From DAHUXN01 sp963811805 (GTDB taxonomy: Bacteria > Acidobacteriota > Terriglobia > Acidiferrales > UBA7541), in assembly GCA_963811805.1 (NCBI GenBank), contig CAWESU010000003.1, positions 124,001-188,000 of the forward strand: a DNA stretch of 64,000 bases. The letters run 5' to 3'. Below the pieces are notes generated by a model. That model was given only the letters and a program-made list of their open reading frames with translations. It was not told the origin of the DNA and searched no databases. Both the position numbers and the translations under genes were made by a program. Below, one piece after another: positions 16,842-25,057 of the stretch; the first letter of the stretch is position 1; every line of letters begins with the position of its first letter.

Positions 16842-17726
16842 TCATCTCAAGAGTTCGCCGGCCAGCTTCGGGGAAGGCGCGACGGGTAAATTCGCTGACG
16901 GAGTGCGCGTCCGAGAACGAGCCAAAGCCCAAGGGCCTCCCCAAAGCGCGATGGCGATGAACAGGCTGGACCACAGGGCGGGATGATCTTGCCGGTCGGG
17001 AATGACATAGAGGCCGAGAACGGTGGGAAGATGAAGCGTCAAAACCCAAATCGCGTACATCAGGCCGAGGCATGCGGCGCCCCAGCGAATCAGGACGCCG
17101 GTGGCGATGCTCAGGCCGGCGGCGATGAATCCGGCGCCGAAGAAGCCGATCCAGAACACGTGCCAGGGAATCCAGCCGGGTATAAGCGTGCCGATGGGCG
17201 CGAGGGCGAGGAAGTGGTCGATTCCAAAAACGATGAGAGAGAGCGCGAGGAGGTAGCGGCTGGTGCGGTCGAGCCAGCGGGGCGTCTCGCTCGGGCCCGG
17301 CGAGAGCCAGGCGAGCGCGGCAATCGCGAGAGGTTCGAAGACAACGGTGCGCAGGCCCATGCTGCCCGGGATTATCGCATTTCTCGGCGCGTTGAGCAGG
17401 ACTGCGCCAAGAAACATCAGGTTGCCGACGACCGTGGCGGATGGCTTCAGAGTGCGTGGGAAGAGAATGCCAATGCCACACAGCACCAGGACCGCGCCGA
17501 AGGCGTAGGCCAGCCAGGGAATGGGAGGCAGGAAGGGAAGAACCGGGACGACTTTGAACTGCGGATGAGATGGCAACCGATAGAGAAAAATGGCGCGCTG
17601 CGCGCAAATGAGCGTCTCGACGCCGAGGCCGATGATGGCGAGAGCGAAGATCGGCCGGCCGGAGCTGAGCATCGCGTCGGTGACGCGTGCGAGCGGGGTG
17701 CTTTCGAATTGCGCTGCTTCAATCAT
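16842..17726 (-). CDS. DoxX-like integral membrane protein
   Basis: 294 residues, seven to eight predicted helices, including FALAIIGLGVETLICAQRAI and LLALSLIVFGIDHFLALAPI. Residues GIDHFLAL and WIPWHVFWIGFFGAGFIAAG follow the DoxX/DoxD-like pattern. The C-terminus is a soluble basic tail. The ATG overlaps the end of the 37-codon remnant, and the next gene downstream is the second DoxX-like gene, so they form one transcription unit. Function is not established for this subfamily. Confidence 0.7.
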   Translation of the reverse strand: MIEAAQFESTPLARVTDAMLSSGRPIFALAIIGLGVETLICAQRAIFLYRLPSHPQFKVVPVLPFLPPIPWLAYAFGAVLVLCGIGILFPRTLKPSATVVGNLMFLGAVLLNAPRNAIIPGSMGLRTVVFEPLAIAALAWLSPGPSETPRWLDRTSRYLLALSLIVFGIDHFLALAPIGTLIPGWIPWHVFWIGFFGAGFIAAGLSIATGVLIRWGAACLGLMYAIWVLTLHLPTVLGLYVIPDRQDHPALWSSLFIAIALWGGPWALARSRTRTPSANLPVAPSPKLAGELLR

Positions 17727-17832
17727 TGCGCGATTGCGCTTCGGCGACCTTGGCGGAGCGAGTTTGGCCGAGATATTCGGCGACGATCCACGCCGTTAAT
17801 CCGAAGACGTGACGTCCGAGCTTTAGCTTCAT
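17719..17832 (-). pseudogene. 37-codon remnant of a DoxX-like gene (internal deletion)
   Basis: The frame begins MKLKLGRHVFGL and jumps directly to TAWIVAEYLGQTRSA. These match the two ends of the protein encoded at 16053-16826 (MKIYLGRYVLGL at the N-terminus, AAWIVADYLSQKPSA at the C-terminus), with everything between missing. The fusion is in frame and open, so a short peptide could still be made. Stop and start signals overlap those of the flanking genes, which may be why it has been kept. Confidence 0.7.
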
Positions 17833-17834
17833 GT

Positions 17835-18317
17835 TTAGGGTGAGTAGTGGCGTACGGACAAGGCGATGGGCAGGCCGACGACGAACCAGTGTTGGACGAA
17901 TTCGGTGGAGGCGTGGATCAGGGTCATGTGTCCCAGCGGCGCGGCCGAGAGCGGCAGAACGACCAGATGCATGAAGATAAAAACGGCGGCGCCGTACGCC
18001 ATGCCGCAGAGGACGGCGCGGTGGACGAGGAACTTCAACTTGCGGCTGGCGAGGTAGTAGACGGTGGCGGCGCCCAGCGCGATGACGAATTGCAGCAGGA
18101 CTCCCAAGGCGACGCTGGCGTTGCCGTCCCGAAACGATTGACGGCCGAGCAAGCCGCTGGCAATGACTTGCGGGATCAGGCCCGGGTGATGCGGGCTGTA
18201 GACGAGGATCGCGTAGAGCAAATCGAGGGCGCCGACGATCAGGCCACCGACGCCGATAGCGAGAAAAGGACGCGCGGGCGACGAAGTTGCGAGAGCGCTG
18301 TTCACGGATTCAGCCAT
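17835..18317 (-). CDS. Hypothetical integral membrane protein
   Basis: 160 residues from the ATG at 18317 (AAGGA upstream). Four predicted helices: LAIGVGGLIVGALDLLYAIL, a second around VALGVLLQFVIALGAATVYY, a third around VLCGMAYGAAVFIFMHLVVL, and a C-terminal one. His/Glu residues (HMTLIHASTEFVQHW) lie between the last helices. It resembles YagU-type or DUF1440-like small membrane proteins but I am not certain of the family. It sits between the CxC protein and the DoxX-like genes, reading the same way. Confidence 0.65.
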   Translation of the reverse strand: MAESVNSALATSSPARPFLAIGVGGLIVGALDLLYAILVYSPHHPGLIPQVIASGLLGRQSFRDGNASVALGVLLQFVIALGAATVYYLASRKLKFLVHRAVLCGMAYGAAVFIFMHLVVLPLSAAPLGHMTLIHASTEFVQHWFVVGLPIALSVRHYSP

Positions 18318-18374
18318 GGCGGCGGTCCTTTCCGGGTTCTGGCCTAGGCGATATGTTGAGATGCGGGCCACGGG

Positions 18375-18695
18375 CTATTTTGCCAGTTCTTCGCGGTTGG
18401 TTTTCGCCCAAGCGCTGTCTTTGGGGACGGCCTTCATGGGCGGACCGCCTTCAGTGCCGCAGGAGCAGGGGCCCTCGGTCTTGGCTTCGGTCATGCAGGA
18501 GCATGATTTTGTTTTCAGGCAGGCACAGACGTAGACGACCTTGCCTTTGGCCTGGGTGCTGTCGGCGAGCGGGTTCTGCGGCTGGTTCTGCGGCTGATTC
18601 CGAGTGCCGCCGCTGGCCGGGATCAAGGCCATCAGGAAGAGCAAGGCCAGGGTGATAAAAGGGATTCTGATTTTAGTTTTCGGCATGTTCCGCAT
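18375..18695 (-). CDS. Small exported protein with three CxC motifs
   Basis: 106 residues from the ATG at 18695, which follows CCAAGGACAACC. Hydrophobic signal MPKTKIRIPFITLALLFLMA, then a linker with a short repeat (NQPQNQPQN, encoded by a tandem 12-mer). The mature part carries VCACL, SCSCM and PCSCG, three closely spaced Cys-x-Cys pairs typical of thiolate metal sites. No lipobox is obvious. It is the promoter-proximal gene of the leftward membrane-protein run and is divergent from the MocR regulator. Metal binding outside the cytoplasm is inference. Confidence 0.65.
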   Translation of the reverse strand: MRNMPKTKIRIPFITLALLFLMALIPASGGTRNQPQNQPQNPLADSTQAKGKVVYVCACLKTKSCSCMTEAKTEGPCSCGTEGGPPMKAVPKDSAWAKTNREELAK

Positions 18696-18813
18696 GGTTG
18701 TCCTTGGGGCGCCAAAGCGAGATTCCGCGTCGCGAGAGAGACGCTGCGGTGCGGCTCCGATGGACTCCCCGCGGGAGAGAATGATACTGAAAATGGCCGC
18801 ACGCAATATCCAC

Positions 18814-18843
18814 TTGACGATCTTTCGATATAGCCATTATCAT
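18814..18843 (+). promoter_or_regulatory. Promoter of the MocR regulator, containing a candidate operator
   Basis: TTGACG and TATCAT with an 18-base spacer. The predicted start of transcription is only about 3 bases before the ATG, so the mRNA would be almost leaderless. The 12-mer TATAGCCATTAT (18829-18840) overlaps the -10 region and recurs exactly, on the other strand, upstream of the DUF1223 gene. Confidence 0.6.
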
Positions 18844-18852
18844 CGGCGCACC

Positions 18853-20358
18853 ATGAAGAAAGTTGCCTCAGGGATTTCCCCGGTCATCGCTGTCGACAAG
18901 AACGCGGCGCGGTCGCTCTACCGGCAGGTGTACGAGGGCTATCGCAAAGCGATCGTGGAGGGCAACGTGCGCGCGGGGCAGCGGGTGCCGTCCACGCGAG
19001 TGCTCGCGCTGGAACTGGGAATCTCGCGCATTCCGGTCTTGAGTGCGTACGCGCAACTGCTGGCGGAGGGCTATCTCGAAAGCCGCGTGGGTTCGGGGAC
19101 GATTGTGTCGAGGTCGCTGCCGGAGCGCGCGACGACAGTTCGGCCGTCGAATGCTGCGTCGGCGAAAATCAGTTCCCGGAAGCGGCCGCTCTCGAAAGGG
19201 TGCCTGCGTCTGACGAGCCGAAGGGATTTTTACCGGCGGCGAGGCCTGGGAGTGTTCGTAGCCAGCCAAGTTGCGTTTGAGCATTTTCCTTTGCAGGTGT
19301 GGAACAGCCTGGTGACGCGGCACATCCGACGCACCGATGCCAAGTCTCTCGATTACGGCGACCCGATGGGACTGAAGGAGCTGCGAGAAGCGATCGCCGC
19401 GCACCTGCGAACAGCGCGGGGAGTACACTGCGAAGCGCAGCAGATCATGATCGTCAGCGGGTCGCAGCAAGGACTGGAGGTGACGGCGCGGGTGCTGCTG
19501 GACCCGGGCAATCGCGTCTGGATGGAGGAGCCGGGGTACGGATTTGCGCAAGGCGTTTTTGCGTCTGGCGGCTGCGAGATTGTGCCGGTTCCGGTGGACG
19601 CGGAGGGCTTGAACGTTGCCGCGGGGATAAAAAAATGCCGCACGGCGCGAGCGGCGCTGGTGACGCCTTCGCACCAGTATCCGTTGGGCGCGACGATGAC
19701 CGCGACGCGGCGGTTTCAATTGCTGGATTGGGCGGAGCGCTACGGCTCCTGGATCATCGAAGATGATTACGACAGCGAGTATCGCTATGAAAGTATGCCG
19801 GTCACTTCGTTGCAAGGACTCGACCGCAACTCGCGCGTGGTGTACATCGGGACGTTCAGCAAAGTGCTGTTTCCTTCGCTGCGGCTGGGCTACCTCGTGG
19901 TTCCTGCGGATCTGGTGGATCGGTTTCTGGCGGTGCGTTTTGCGATGGACATTGGCCCGGCAACTTTTCATCAGGCGGTGCTCGCGGATTTCATTCGCGA
20001 GGGCCATTTTTCGCGGCACATTCGAAGGATGCGAGCGGTTTATGCGGAGCGGCGGAGCGTTTTGATCGAGAGCATTCGCCGGGAGTTTGGACCGGCGGCG
20101 GAGATACAGGGCGCCGAGGCGGGCATGCATGTTTGCGTGATCTTGAAAGGGATCTCGGATCTTGAAGTTGCGGAGCGCGCCGCGCAGCAGAATCTTTGGC
20201 TGATACCTCTTTCGCGGCTTTATTTAGGCAAGGCGACGCGGCAGGGATTCATCCTCGGATTTGGCAGCATGCCGGTGGAGGAGATACCGGGCGCGGTCCG
20301 TGAACTAAAGGGCATGATGCCCGGCTCGAAGGTGTCGAGCGTGATAGGCCGGCGTTAG
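18853..20358 (+). CDS. MocR-family transcriptional regulator (GntR + aminotransferase-like domain)
   Basis: 501 residues. The start at 18853 gives the usual N-terminus of the family; the open frame upstream crosses the divergent promoter. The GntR winged helix spans about residues 15-85 (RAGQRVPSTRVLALELGISR). A linker leads to a type I aminotransferase-like domain with EPGYGFAQ, IIEDDYDSEYRY and TFSKVLFPSLRLGY, where the Lys in TFSK is the PLP-anchoring residue. MocR proteins sense PLP or amino-compound ligands. The divergent CxC/DoxX run and its own promoter are plausible targets. Confidence 0.9.
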   Translation: MKKVASGISPVIAVDKNAARSLYRQVYEGYRKAIVEGNVRAGQRVPSTRVLALELGISRIPVLSAYAQLLAEGYLESRVGSGTIVSRSLPERATTVRPSNAASAKISSRKRPLSKGCLRLTSRRDFYRRRGLGVFVASQVAFEHFPLQVWNSLVTRHIRRTDAKSLDYGDPMGLKELREAIAAHLRTARGVHCEAQQIMIVSGSQQGLEVTARVLLDPGNRVWMEEPGYGFAQGVFASGGCEIVPVPVDAEGLNVAAGIKKCRTARAALVTPSHQYPLGATMTATRRFQLLDWAERYGSWIIEDDYDSEYRYESMPVTSLQGLDRNSRVVYIGTFSKVLFPSLRLGYLVVPADLVDRFLAVRFAMDIGPATFHQAVLADFIREGHFSRHIRRMRAVYAERRSVLIESIRREFGPAAEIQGAEAGMHVCVILKGISDLEVAERAAQQNLWLIPLSRLYLGKATRQGFILGFGSMPVEEIPGAVRELKGMMPGSKVSSVIGRR

Positions 20359-20390
20359 GCGCGACTTTTCAGTGAGCACGACGGCTGACG

Positions 20391-21194
20391 CTAGCTCCTG
20401 CCGAGGTGAATGGAGCCGAACCCGGTTTCGAGTTCGACGGGCGAGCCGCCTTTGCCGAGCTGGCCGCGCAGCGACGAGTGGCTGGAAGTTTCAGTAACGG
20501 TGAGCGGCACATCGGTTGAGACGTGTCCCATGCCGGTTGATGCGTCGATGTCCGCGTTCAAATCCGACGGAACGCGCAAGGCCACGTTGCCGAAGCCGGA
20601 TTCAAGCCGCCAATCGGAGTGAATCTCTGAGCCGGAATCGGCCTCCGCGCGAACGCTGCCGAATCCGCTTTTCAGCTCGAGCGAATCGAAGCGGCCGTCG
20701 GCGGTGATGTCGCCGAAGCCGGTTTCGCCGTGGAGCTGGCCGCTGAATTCGGGGAAGTGAATGCCTCCGAAGCCGGTATCGACGCGCGCTTCGGCGTGAA
20801 GATTTTCTCCGCGAATGTCGCCGAAGCCGGTGTGCAGATCGAGATGAGAGCCGGAGGGCACTTCAAGGTCGATCTCGACTTTGGGCGAGTGCCAATGGAA
20901 CCATCCGCCGCCGTGATTTTCGGGAGTGCGGATGCGAATTTCGACGTGGTCGCCGTCCTGCGAATCGGTAACTTCGACGTCGGACGGAATGCTCCAATAG
21001 GTGGTGGTGACGTCGGCGTGAATGGAGTTGGACGAGCCGTGAACGATGTGCAGAGTGCCGTAGTCGGCCTCGACGCGCAGATCGGCAGACGCGCCGGAGA
21101 CGGTCCAGGATTTGGTCCAGTTGCCGTCGGCGAGCGCCGCGGGAGCTGCGCACAACAAACAGAAGGCCCCGAAAATCAACGCTGCTTTTTGCAT
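20391..21194 (-). CDS. Secreted DUF4097-type beta-helix protein
   Basis: 267 residues with signal peptide MQKAALIFGAFCLLCAAPAA and GGAGGA before the ATG. The mature chain is built of short repeats with a recurring GFG turn (TGFGDIRG, TGFGGIHF, TGFGDITA, SGFGSVRA, SGFGNVAL, TGFGSIHL), the pattern of DUF4097 right-handed beta-helices. It is probably a surface or periplasmic protein of unknown role. The adjacent gene downstream of 22117 is a paralogue in which the turn is GDG. The two are separated by only ~60 bases and may form an operon. Confidence 0.85.
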   Translation of the reverse strand: MQKAALIFGAFCLLCAAPAALADGNWTKSWTVSGASADLRVEADYGTLHIVHGSSNSIHADVTTTYWSIPSDVEVTDSQDGDHVEIRIRTPENHGGGWFHWHSPKVEIDLEVPSGSHLDLHTGFGDIRGENLHAEARVDTGFGGIHFPEFSGQLHGETGFGDITADGRFDSLELKSGFGSVRAEADSGSEIHSDWRLESGFGNVALRVPSDLNADIDASTGMGHVSTDVPLTVTETSSHSSLRGQLGKGGSPVELETGFGSIHLGRS

Positions 21195-21254
21195 TTCCGT
21201 CCTCCTACGTGGCGGCCTTAGAGTTCACCCAACAACGGCTAGCCGCGAGCCGAA

Positions 21255-22117
21255 TTAGATCTTCGAGATGTGAATCGAGCCATCGCCGGTGTGGATAACC
21301 AGCGGCGGGCCGCCGGCGCCAATTTTTCCGTGAATGGTGCTGCCGGAAATTTCGCCGGACGTGGTGATGGAAAAGTTCTCGAGAGTGATGTGGCCGTCGC
21401 CGGTGTGGGCGTCGAGATCGGCGTTGAGGTCATTGGGCAGGCGAAGCGTGACGCTGCCATCGCCGGAGCGCACCGACCAGTCATTAACGATTTTCGAGCC
21501 GGATTGCACCTCGGCGGTGACGCTGCCGTCGCCGGATTCAGAGAGAGAGAATCGAAGCGGCCGGTGACGTCGATGTTGCCGTCGCCGGAATCGGCGCGCA
21601 GCTCGCCGTCGAAACCGTCGCCGCGAATGTGGCCGTCGCCGGAATGCAAGCGAACTTGCCCCGTCAAACCATTGGCCTCGATGTTTCCGTCGCCAGTGGA
21701 AATGCGCAACTGGCCGTGGAACGCTTGCGAAGTGACGCTGCCGTCGCCGGTCTCGACGTCGAAATCAGCTTCGCGCGGGACGTTGAGCTGGATGCGCACG
21801 GAGCGGTCGTTCCAGCCAAAAGAAAAATGGAAAGTGGGGACGTGGACTTCCAGGTCCACTTCGTTGCCGGTCTGGCTCTCGGTGATGCGCACGCCGCGAT
21901 CGCCAATGGGCCAGCCGTTGGTGGCGACGTGGGCGTCGAGCTGATTGCCCGAAGTGGCGTAGAGGTCGACGTGGCCGTCGTTGGTGATGACGCGAAGATT
22001 GGGGCGGCCGGTGAGCTTGTAGGATTTGTTCCAGTCGTCGGCGTGAGTGGGGATGGCGGCGAAGGTGAGGAGCAGCAAGGCTCCGAGTCCGCAGAACGCC
22101 AGGCAAAAACGGCGCAT
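21255..22117 (-). pseudogene. Frameshifted DUF4097-type gene
   Basis: The ATG at 22117 has GAGGAGG upstream and a signal peptide (MRRFCLAFCGLGALLLL). The repeats use a GDG turn (TGDGSVTS, TGDGNIEA, SGDGHIRG, SGDGNIDV). After GRFDSLSL the frame shifts at the dinucleotide run at 21540-21550. The rest (SGDGSVTL, TGDGHITL, TGDGSIHI) continues in the next frame to 21255. Alignment with the paralogue segment GRFDSLELKSGFGSV indicates loss of one G or gain of one CT unit. It could be a real pseudogene, a phase-variable gene, or a sequencing error. Confidence 0.8.
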
Positions 22118-22206
22118 AGAAAGTCCTCCTCGTGAATGTCCGGTTGAATGTACGCAGTTTAGCATTAAAAAGTTCCCACGGGTTGGACGCCGGAGAAGGG
22201 CGGGGG

Positions 22207-23991
22207 TTAGCGCGCGGCGGAAGCGCGAGCGTTTTGCTTGGCAACGCCGGGCTTGGGGCGGAGCGCGGCGAGGAATTTTTCATAGGGCAGGGTATTGAGG
22301 ACGTCGCGGGCTTCGAGCCAGCCGCGGCGCGCGGTTTCAACGCCATATTTCATGACGCGAAGCTGCACGGTGGCGTGCGCGTCTGTGGAGATGACCACTT
22401 TGACGCCGCGCTGCTTGGCGAGGCGCAGATGCGCGTCGCGCAGATCGAGGCGATCGGGATAGGCGTTGCATTCGACGGCGACGCCGTGCGCGCGGCAGGC
22501 GTCGAGGACTTTTTCCATGTCGTAATCGAAGGGATCGCGGCGCAGCAGCAGGCGGCCGGTGGGATGGGCGAGAATTTGCGTGTAGGGATTTTCGATGGCC
22601 GCGAGGATGCGCTCGGTCATCGCGGATTTGTCGAGATTCATGTAGGAGTGAACGGAGGTGACGACGAGGTCGAGTTGCGCGAGGACTTCGTCGCTCAGGT
22701 CGAGCGCGCCGGTTTTCAGAATATCAACTTCGCTGCTGGCGAGAAGGCGAATGCCGCCGACGGATTTTTCCGCCTCGCGGATTTTTTTGATCTGCTGCAT
22801 GGTGCGGCGCTCGTCGAGGCCGTTGGCGATGGTGACGGCTTTGGAATGGTCGGTGAGGGCGATGTATTCGTAGCCGAGTTCGCGGGCGGCTTCGGCCATT
22901 TGCTCGACGGAGTGCTTGCCGTCGGAGGCGGTGGTGTGCATCTGCAAATCGCCGCGAATGTCGGCGAGGGTGATGAGCTTGGGAAGTTTGCCGGCTTCGG
23001 CGGCGTCGATTTCGCCGGTCATTTCACGCAATTCGGGTTCAATGTAGGGCAGCTTGAGCTTGGCGTAGATGTCTTCTTCGGTGCGGCTGGCGACGGTTTT
23101 GCCGCCCTTGAGCGTGGTGAGTGCGTATTCGTTGAGCGTGTAGCCCATCCCGTTGGCGCGGCCGCGGAGGGCGACGTTGTGCTCCTTCGAGCCGGTGAAA
23201 TAGAGCAGCGCGGCGCCGTAGCTTTCGGCGGCGATGACGCGCACATCGACTTGCATCGCGTTCGGAAGCAGGAAACTGACTTTGTTTTCGCCGTGGGCCA
23301 GTGTTTGTTCGATGGGCGGATATTTCAAAATGTGCTCGCAGATGGCGTCGATTTTCTTTTGCGAGGATTTGCCGGCGGGAACGACGATGAGGTCGAGATC
23401 GCCGATGGTTTCTTTGCCGCGTCGCAGCGAGCCCGCAGGCGTGACGGACGCGATCTGGTCGCCGAGCTGCTGGATGTATTCGGTGACTTGCTCGGCGGTT
23501 TTTTCGGCAGCGTTGATGCGGAAGCGGCCGGTGGAGCGCTGGAAAAATTCCACGGCCTTCAAAATGTTCTCCTCGGTTTTTTCGCCGAAGCCGATGACGT
23601 CGCGCAGCTTTTGTTCGCGCGCGAGTTTGGCGACGGCCTCGACCGTGCCGGCTTTGAAATTCTTCCAGAGGAAGGCGGCTTTTTTCGGGCCGAGGCCCTG
23701 GAGGGAGAGGACTTCGAGCAAGGTGACGGGATATTTTTTCAGGAGCTTTTGGCGCAGCTTGTAATCGCCAGTGGCGATGATTTCGTCGATGTGCTCGGCC
23801 ATGTTGTCGCCGATGCCGGGGAGTTCGGTGAGCTTTTTGCGGTCCTTGGCGAGTTCCTCGACTCGTTCGTGCAGGCTGTAGATCAGCTCGGCGGCTTTTT
23901 CGTAGCTGCGGTAGCGGCCAATGATGGCGCCGTCGATTTCGAGGAGTTGAGCGGTTTCGTGGAGGATGCGGGCGATTTCGCGGTTTTCCAT
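22207..23991 (-). CDS. polX: Family X DNA polymerase with PHP domain
   Basis: 594 residues from MENREIARILHETAQLLEID. Helix-hairpin-helix (LPGIGDNMAEHI), a second one (LQGLGPKKAAFLW), then the nucleotidyltransferase core with SLRRGKETIGDLDLIVV (two metal Asp) and MQVDVRVI (third Asp). The C-terminal PHP phosphoesterase has LQMHTTASDG, LTDHS, SSEVDIL, TSVHS, AHPTG and STDAHA. Such enzymes fill short gaps and trim 3' ends in base-excision repair. The ATG lies 6 bases after a TATAAT, suggesting leaderless translation. Confidence 0.93.
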   Translation of the reverse strand: MENREIARILHETAQLLEIDGAIIGRYRSYEKAAELIYSLHERVEELAKDRKKLTELPGIGDNMAEHIDEIIATGDYKLRQKLLKKYPVTLLEVLSLQGLGPKKAAFLWKNFKAGTVEAVAKLAREQKLRDVIGFGEKTEENILKAVEFFQRSTGRFRINAAEKTAEQVTEYIQQLGDQIASVTPAGSLRRGKETIGDLDLIVVPAGKSSQKKIDAICEHILKYPPIEQTLAHGENKVSFLLPNAMQVDVRVIAAESYGAALLYFTGSKEHNVALRGRANGMGYTLNEYALTTLKGGKTVASRTEEDIYAKLKLPYIEPELREMTGEIDAAEAGKLPKLITLADIRGDLQMHTTASDGKHSVEQMAEAARELGYEYIALTDHSKAVTIANGLDERRTMQQIKKIREAEKSVGGIRLLASSEVDILKTGALDLSDEVLAQLDLVVTSVHSYMNLDKSAMTERILAAIENPYTQILAHPTGRLLLRRDPFDYDMEKVLDACRAHGVAVECNAYPDRLDLRDAHLRLAKQRGVKVVISTDAHATVQLRVMKYGVETARRGWLEARDVLNTLPYEKFLAALRPKPGVAKQNARASAAR

Positions 23992-23997
23992 GGAGGG

Positions 23998-24003
23998 ATT
24001 ATA
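23998..24003 (-). promoter_or_regulatory. -10 element of polX (leaderless)
   Basis: A perfect TATAAT on the minus strand is followed by six bases and then the ATG of polX, so the predicted first transcribed base is the A of the start codon. The -35 region is weak. Confidence 0.5.
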
Positions 24004-24077
24004 GAGGGAAATCATCGAAGAATCGATTGTGTTACGATTTCGAGGATAAATAACTTGTATACTCAGTTCAAGCAGAA

Positions 24078-24596
24078 ATGACTCTAACGTTTCGCCGGAC
24101 CGAATCGGATTATATTGCGGCGCGGATCGCGTGGCTATTGCGGCATCCGTGGGCGATGTGGAATGAGTTTCCCGATGCATTGGCGATGGCGTTCATATGT
24201 GTATTCTTATCGATTCTCTCTGTCGGAAGCCGCGATTGGCGGACGGCCTTGGAATTCGCTGTTCCGATACCGCTCATTGTCGTGGGTCCGTGGCTGTTGT
24301 GGGCTTGGTGGCGCTTTCATGGGGAATTCAAGCGCAAGTTTTTCCCGAACCCTAGTGTTTCTGCCACGATTGATGAGCATGGAGTGAGTCTATCCCGCGA
24401 GGGAAGCACGGAGTGCCATCTTTGGGTTGGATTTACCAAAATCTATGAATTTGGCCGCGTCATCGTAATGGAGATGGGCGGCAAGGATTTCGTTTTCCTG
24501 CCGAAAAGAGTGATGAGCGGAGCACAGTTGCAGGAGTTCAAGAGGCTTGCGACAGCAGGTGCTCTGGACTGCGCTGTGAGAATTGCTTCTGCGTAG
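24078..24596 (+). CDS. YcxB-like membrane protein
   Basis: 172 residues. Two adjacent predicted helices at about 35-52 (DALAMAFICVFLSILSVG) and 60-78 (FAVPIPLIVVGPWLLWAWW), followed by a soluble beta-rich C-terminal domain with SATIDEHGVSLSREGS and DFVFLPKRVMSG. The two-helix plus YcxB-type domain pattern (IDEHGV..., FVFLPKR) matches a widespread family of unknown function. A TATACT lies 14 bases before the ATG. Divergent from polX. Confidence 0.75.
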   Translation: MTLTFRRTESDYIAARIAWLLRHPWAMWNEFPDALAMAFICVFLSILSVGSRDWRTALEFAVPIPLIVVGPWLLWAWWRFHGEFKRKFFPNPSVSATIDEHGVSLSREGSTECHLWVGFTKIYEFGRVIVMEMGGKDFVFLPKRVMSGAQLQEFKRLATAGALDCAVRIASA

Positions 24597-24635
24597 CCAT
24601 TTTGGCCGACTGGCGCGCCAATCTCGAATAATTCC

Positions 24636-24836
24636 TTATTTTTTGACGACGTTGGCGGCTTGGTCGCCTTTGGGGCCGGGGACGATGTCGAATTCGACTT
24701 TGTCGCCTTCGCGGAGGGTTTTGAATTTCTCGCCGGCGATGCCCGAGTGGTGCACGAAAACGTCGGGACCGCCATCGTCGCGGCCGATGAAGCCAAAGCC
24801 CTTGGCGTTGTTGAACCATTTTACGGTGCCGCGCAT
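24636..24836 (-). CDS. cspA: Cold-shock domain protein
   Basis: 66 residues from MRGTVKWFNNAKGFGFIGRD, with the RNA-binding motifs KGFGFI (RNP1) and VFVHHS (RNP2). This length and sequence are typical of CspA-type single-stranded nucleic-acid chaperones. Unlike classical cspA genes there is no long 5' leader. The predicted promoter lies directly before the ATG. Confidence 0.95.
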   Translation of the reverse strand: MRGTVKWFNNAKGFGFIGRDDGGPDVFVHHSGIAGEKFKTLREGDKVEFDIVPGPKGDQAANVVKK

Positions 24837-24843
24837 GAAAGAC

Positions 24844-24872
24844 AGTTTACAGTCGAGACGGTAGAGTTGAAA
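24844..24872 (-). promoter_or_regulatory. Promoter of cspA
   Basis: TTTCAA and TAAACT with a 17-base spacer on the minus strand. Transcription would begin about one base before the ATG, so the mRNA is predicted to be essentially leaderless. Confidence 0.45.
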
Positions 24873-24929
24873 GAAAGTGATGAGTGGACGGTGGCCAGTG
24901 AGAGGCAAGAAGGTAGAAGGCGAGTCAAA

Positions 24930-25046
24930 ACCGCACCCTTAAGCGACAAAGGGTGCGGCACCCGCGCTGCGCGCGACGGGCGCAGCAAGCAGCGCCCCTA
25001 CGAAAGACAAAACGTCAACTGCTGTCCACAGGCTAAGAGCCTGTGG
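24930..25046. repeat. Cluster of three REP-like hairpins
   Basis: CCGCACCCTT/AAGGGTGCGG (24930-24957, 8-base loop), a GGGCGC/GCGCCC hairpin near 24985-25005, and CCACAGGCT-AAG-AGCCTGTGG (25026-25046). They fill the space between cspA and the NUDIX gene. No long T-runs follow, so they look like interspersed repeats, not terminators. Confidence 0.65.
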
Positions 25047-25057
25047 CACGGGGTGCA

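Noticed and set aside
22132..24081. 649-codon open frame opposite polX
   Set aside because: Shadow of polX, whose catalytic motifs are all on the other strand.
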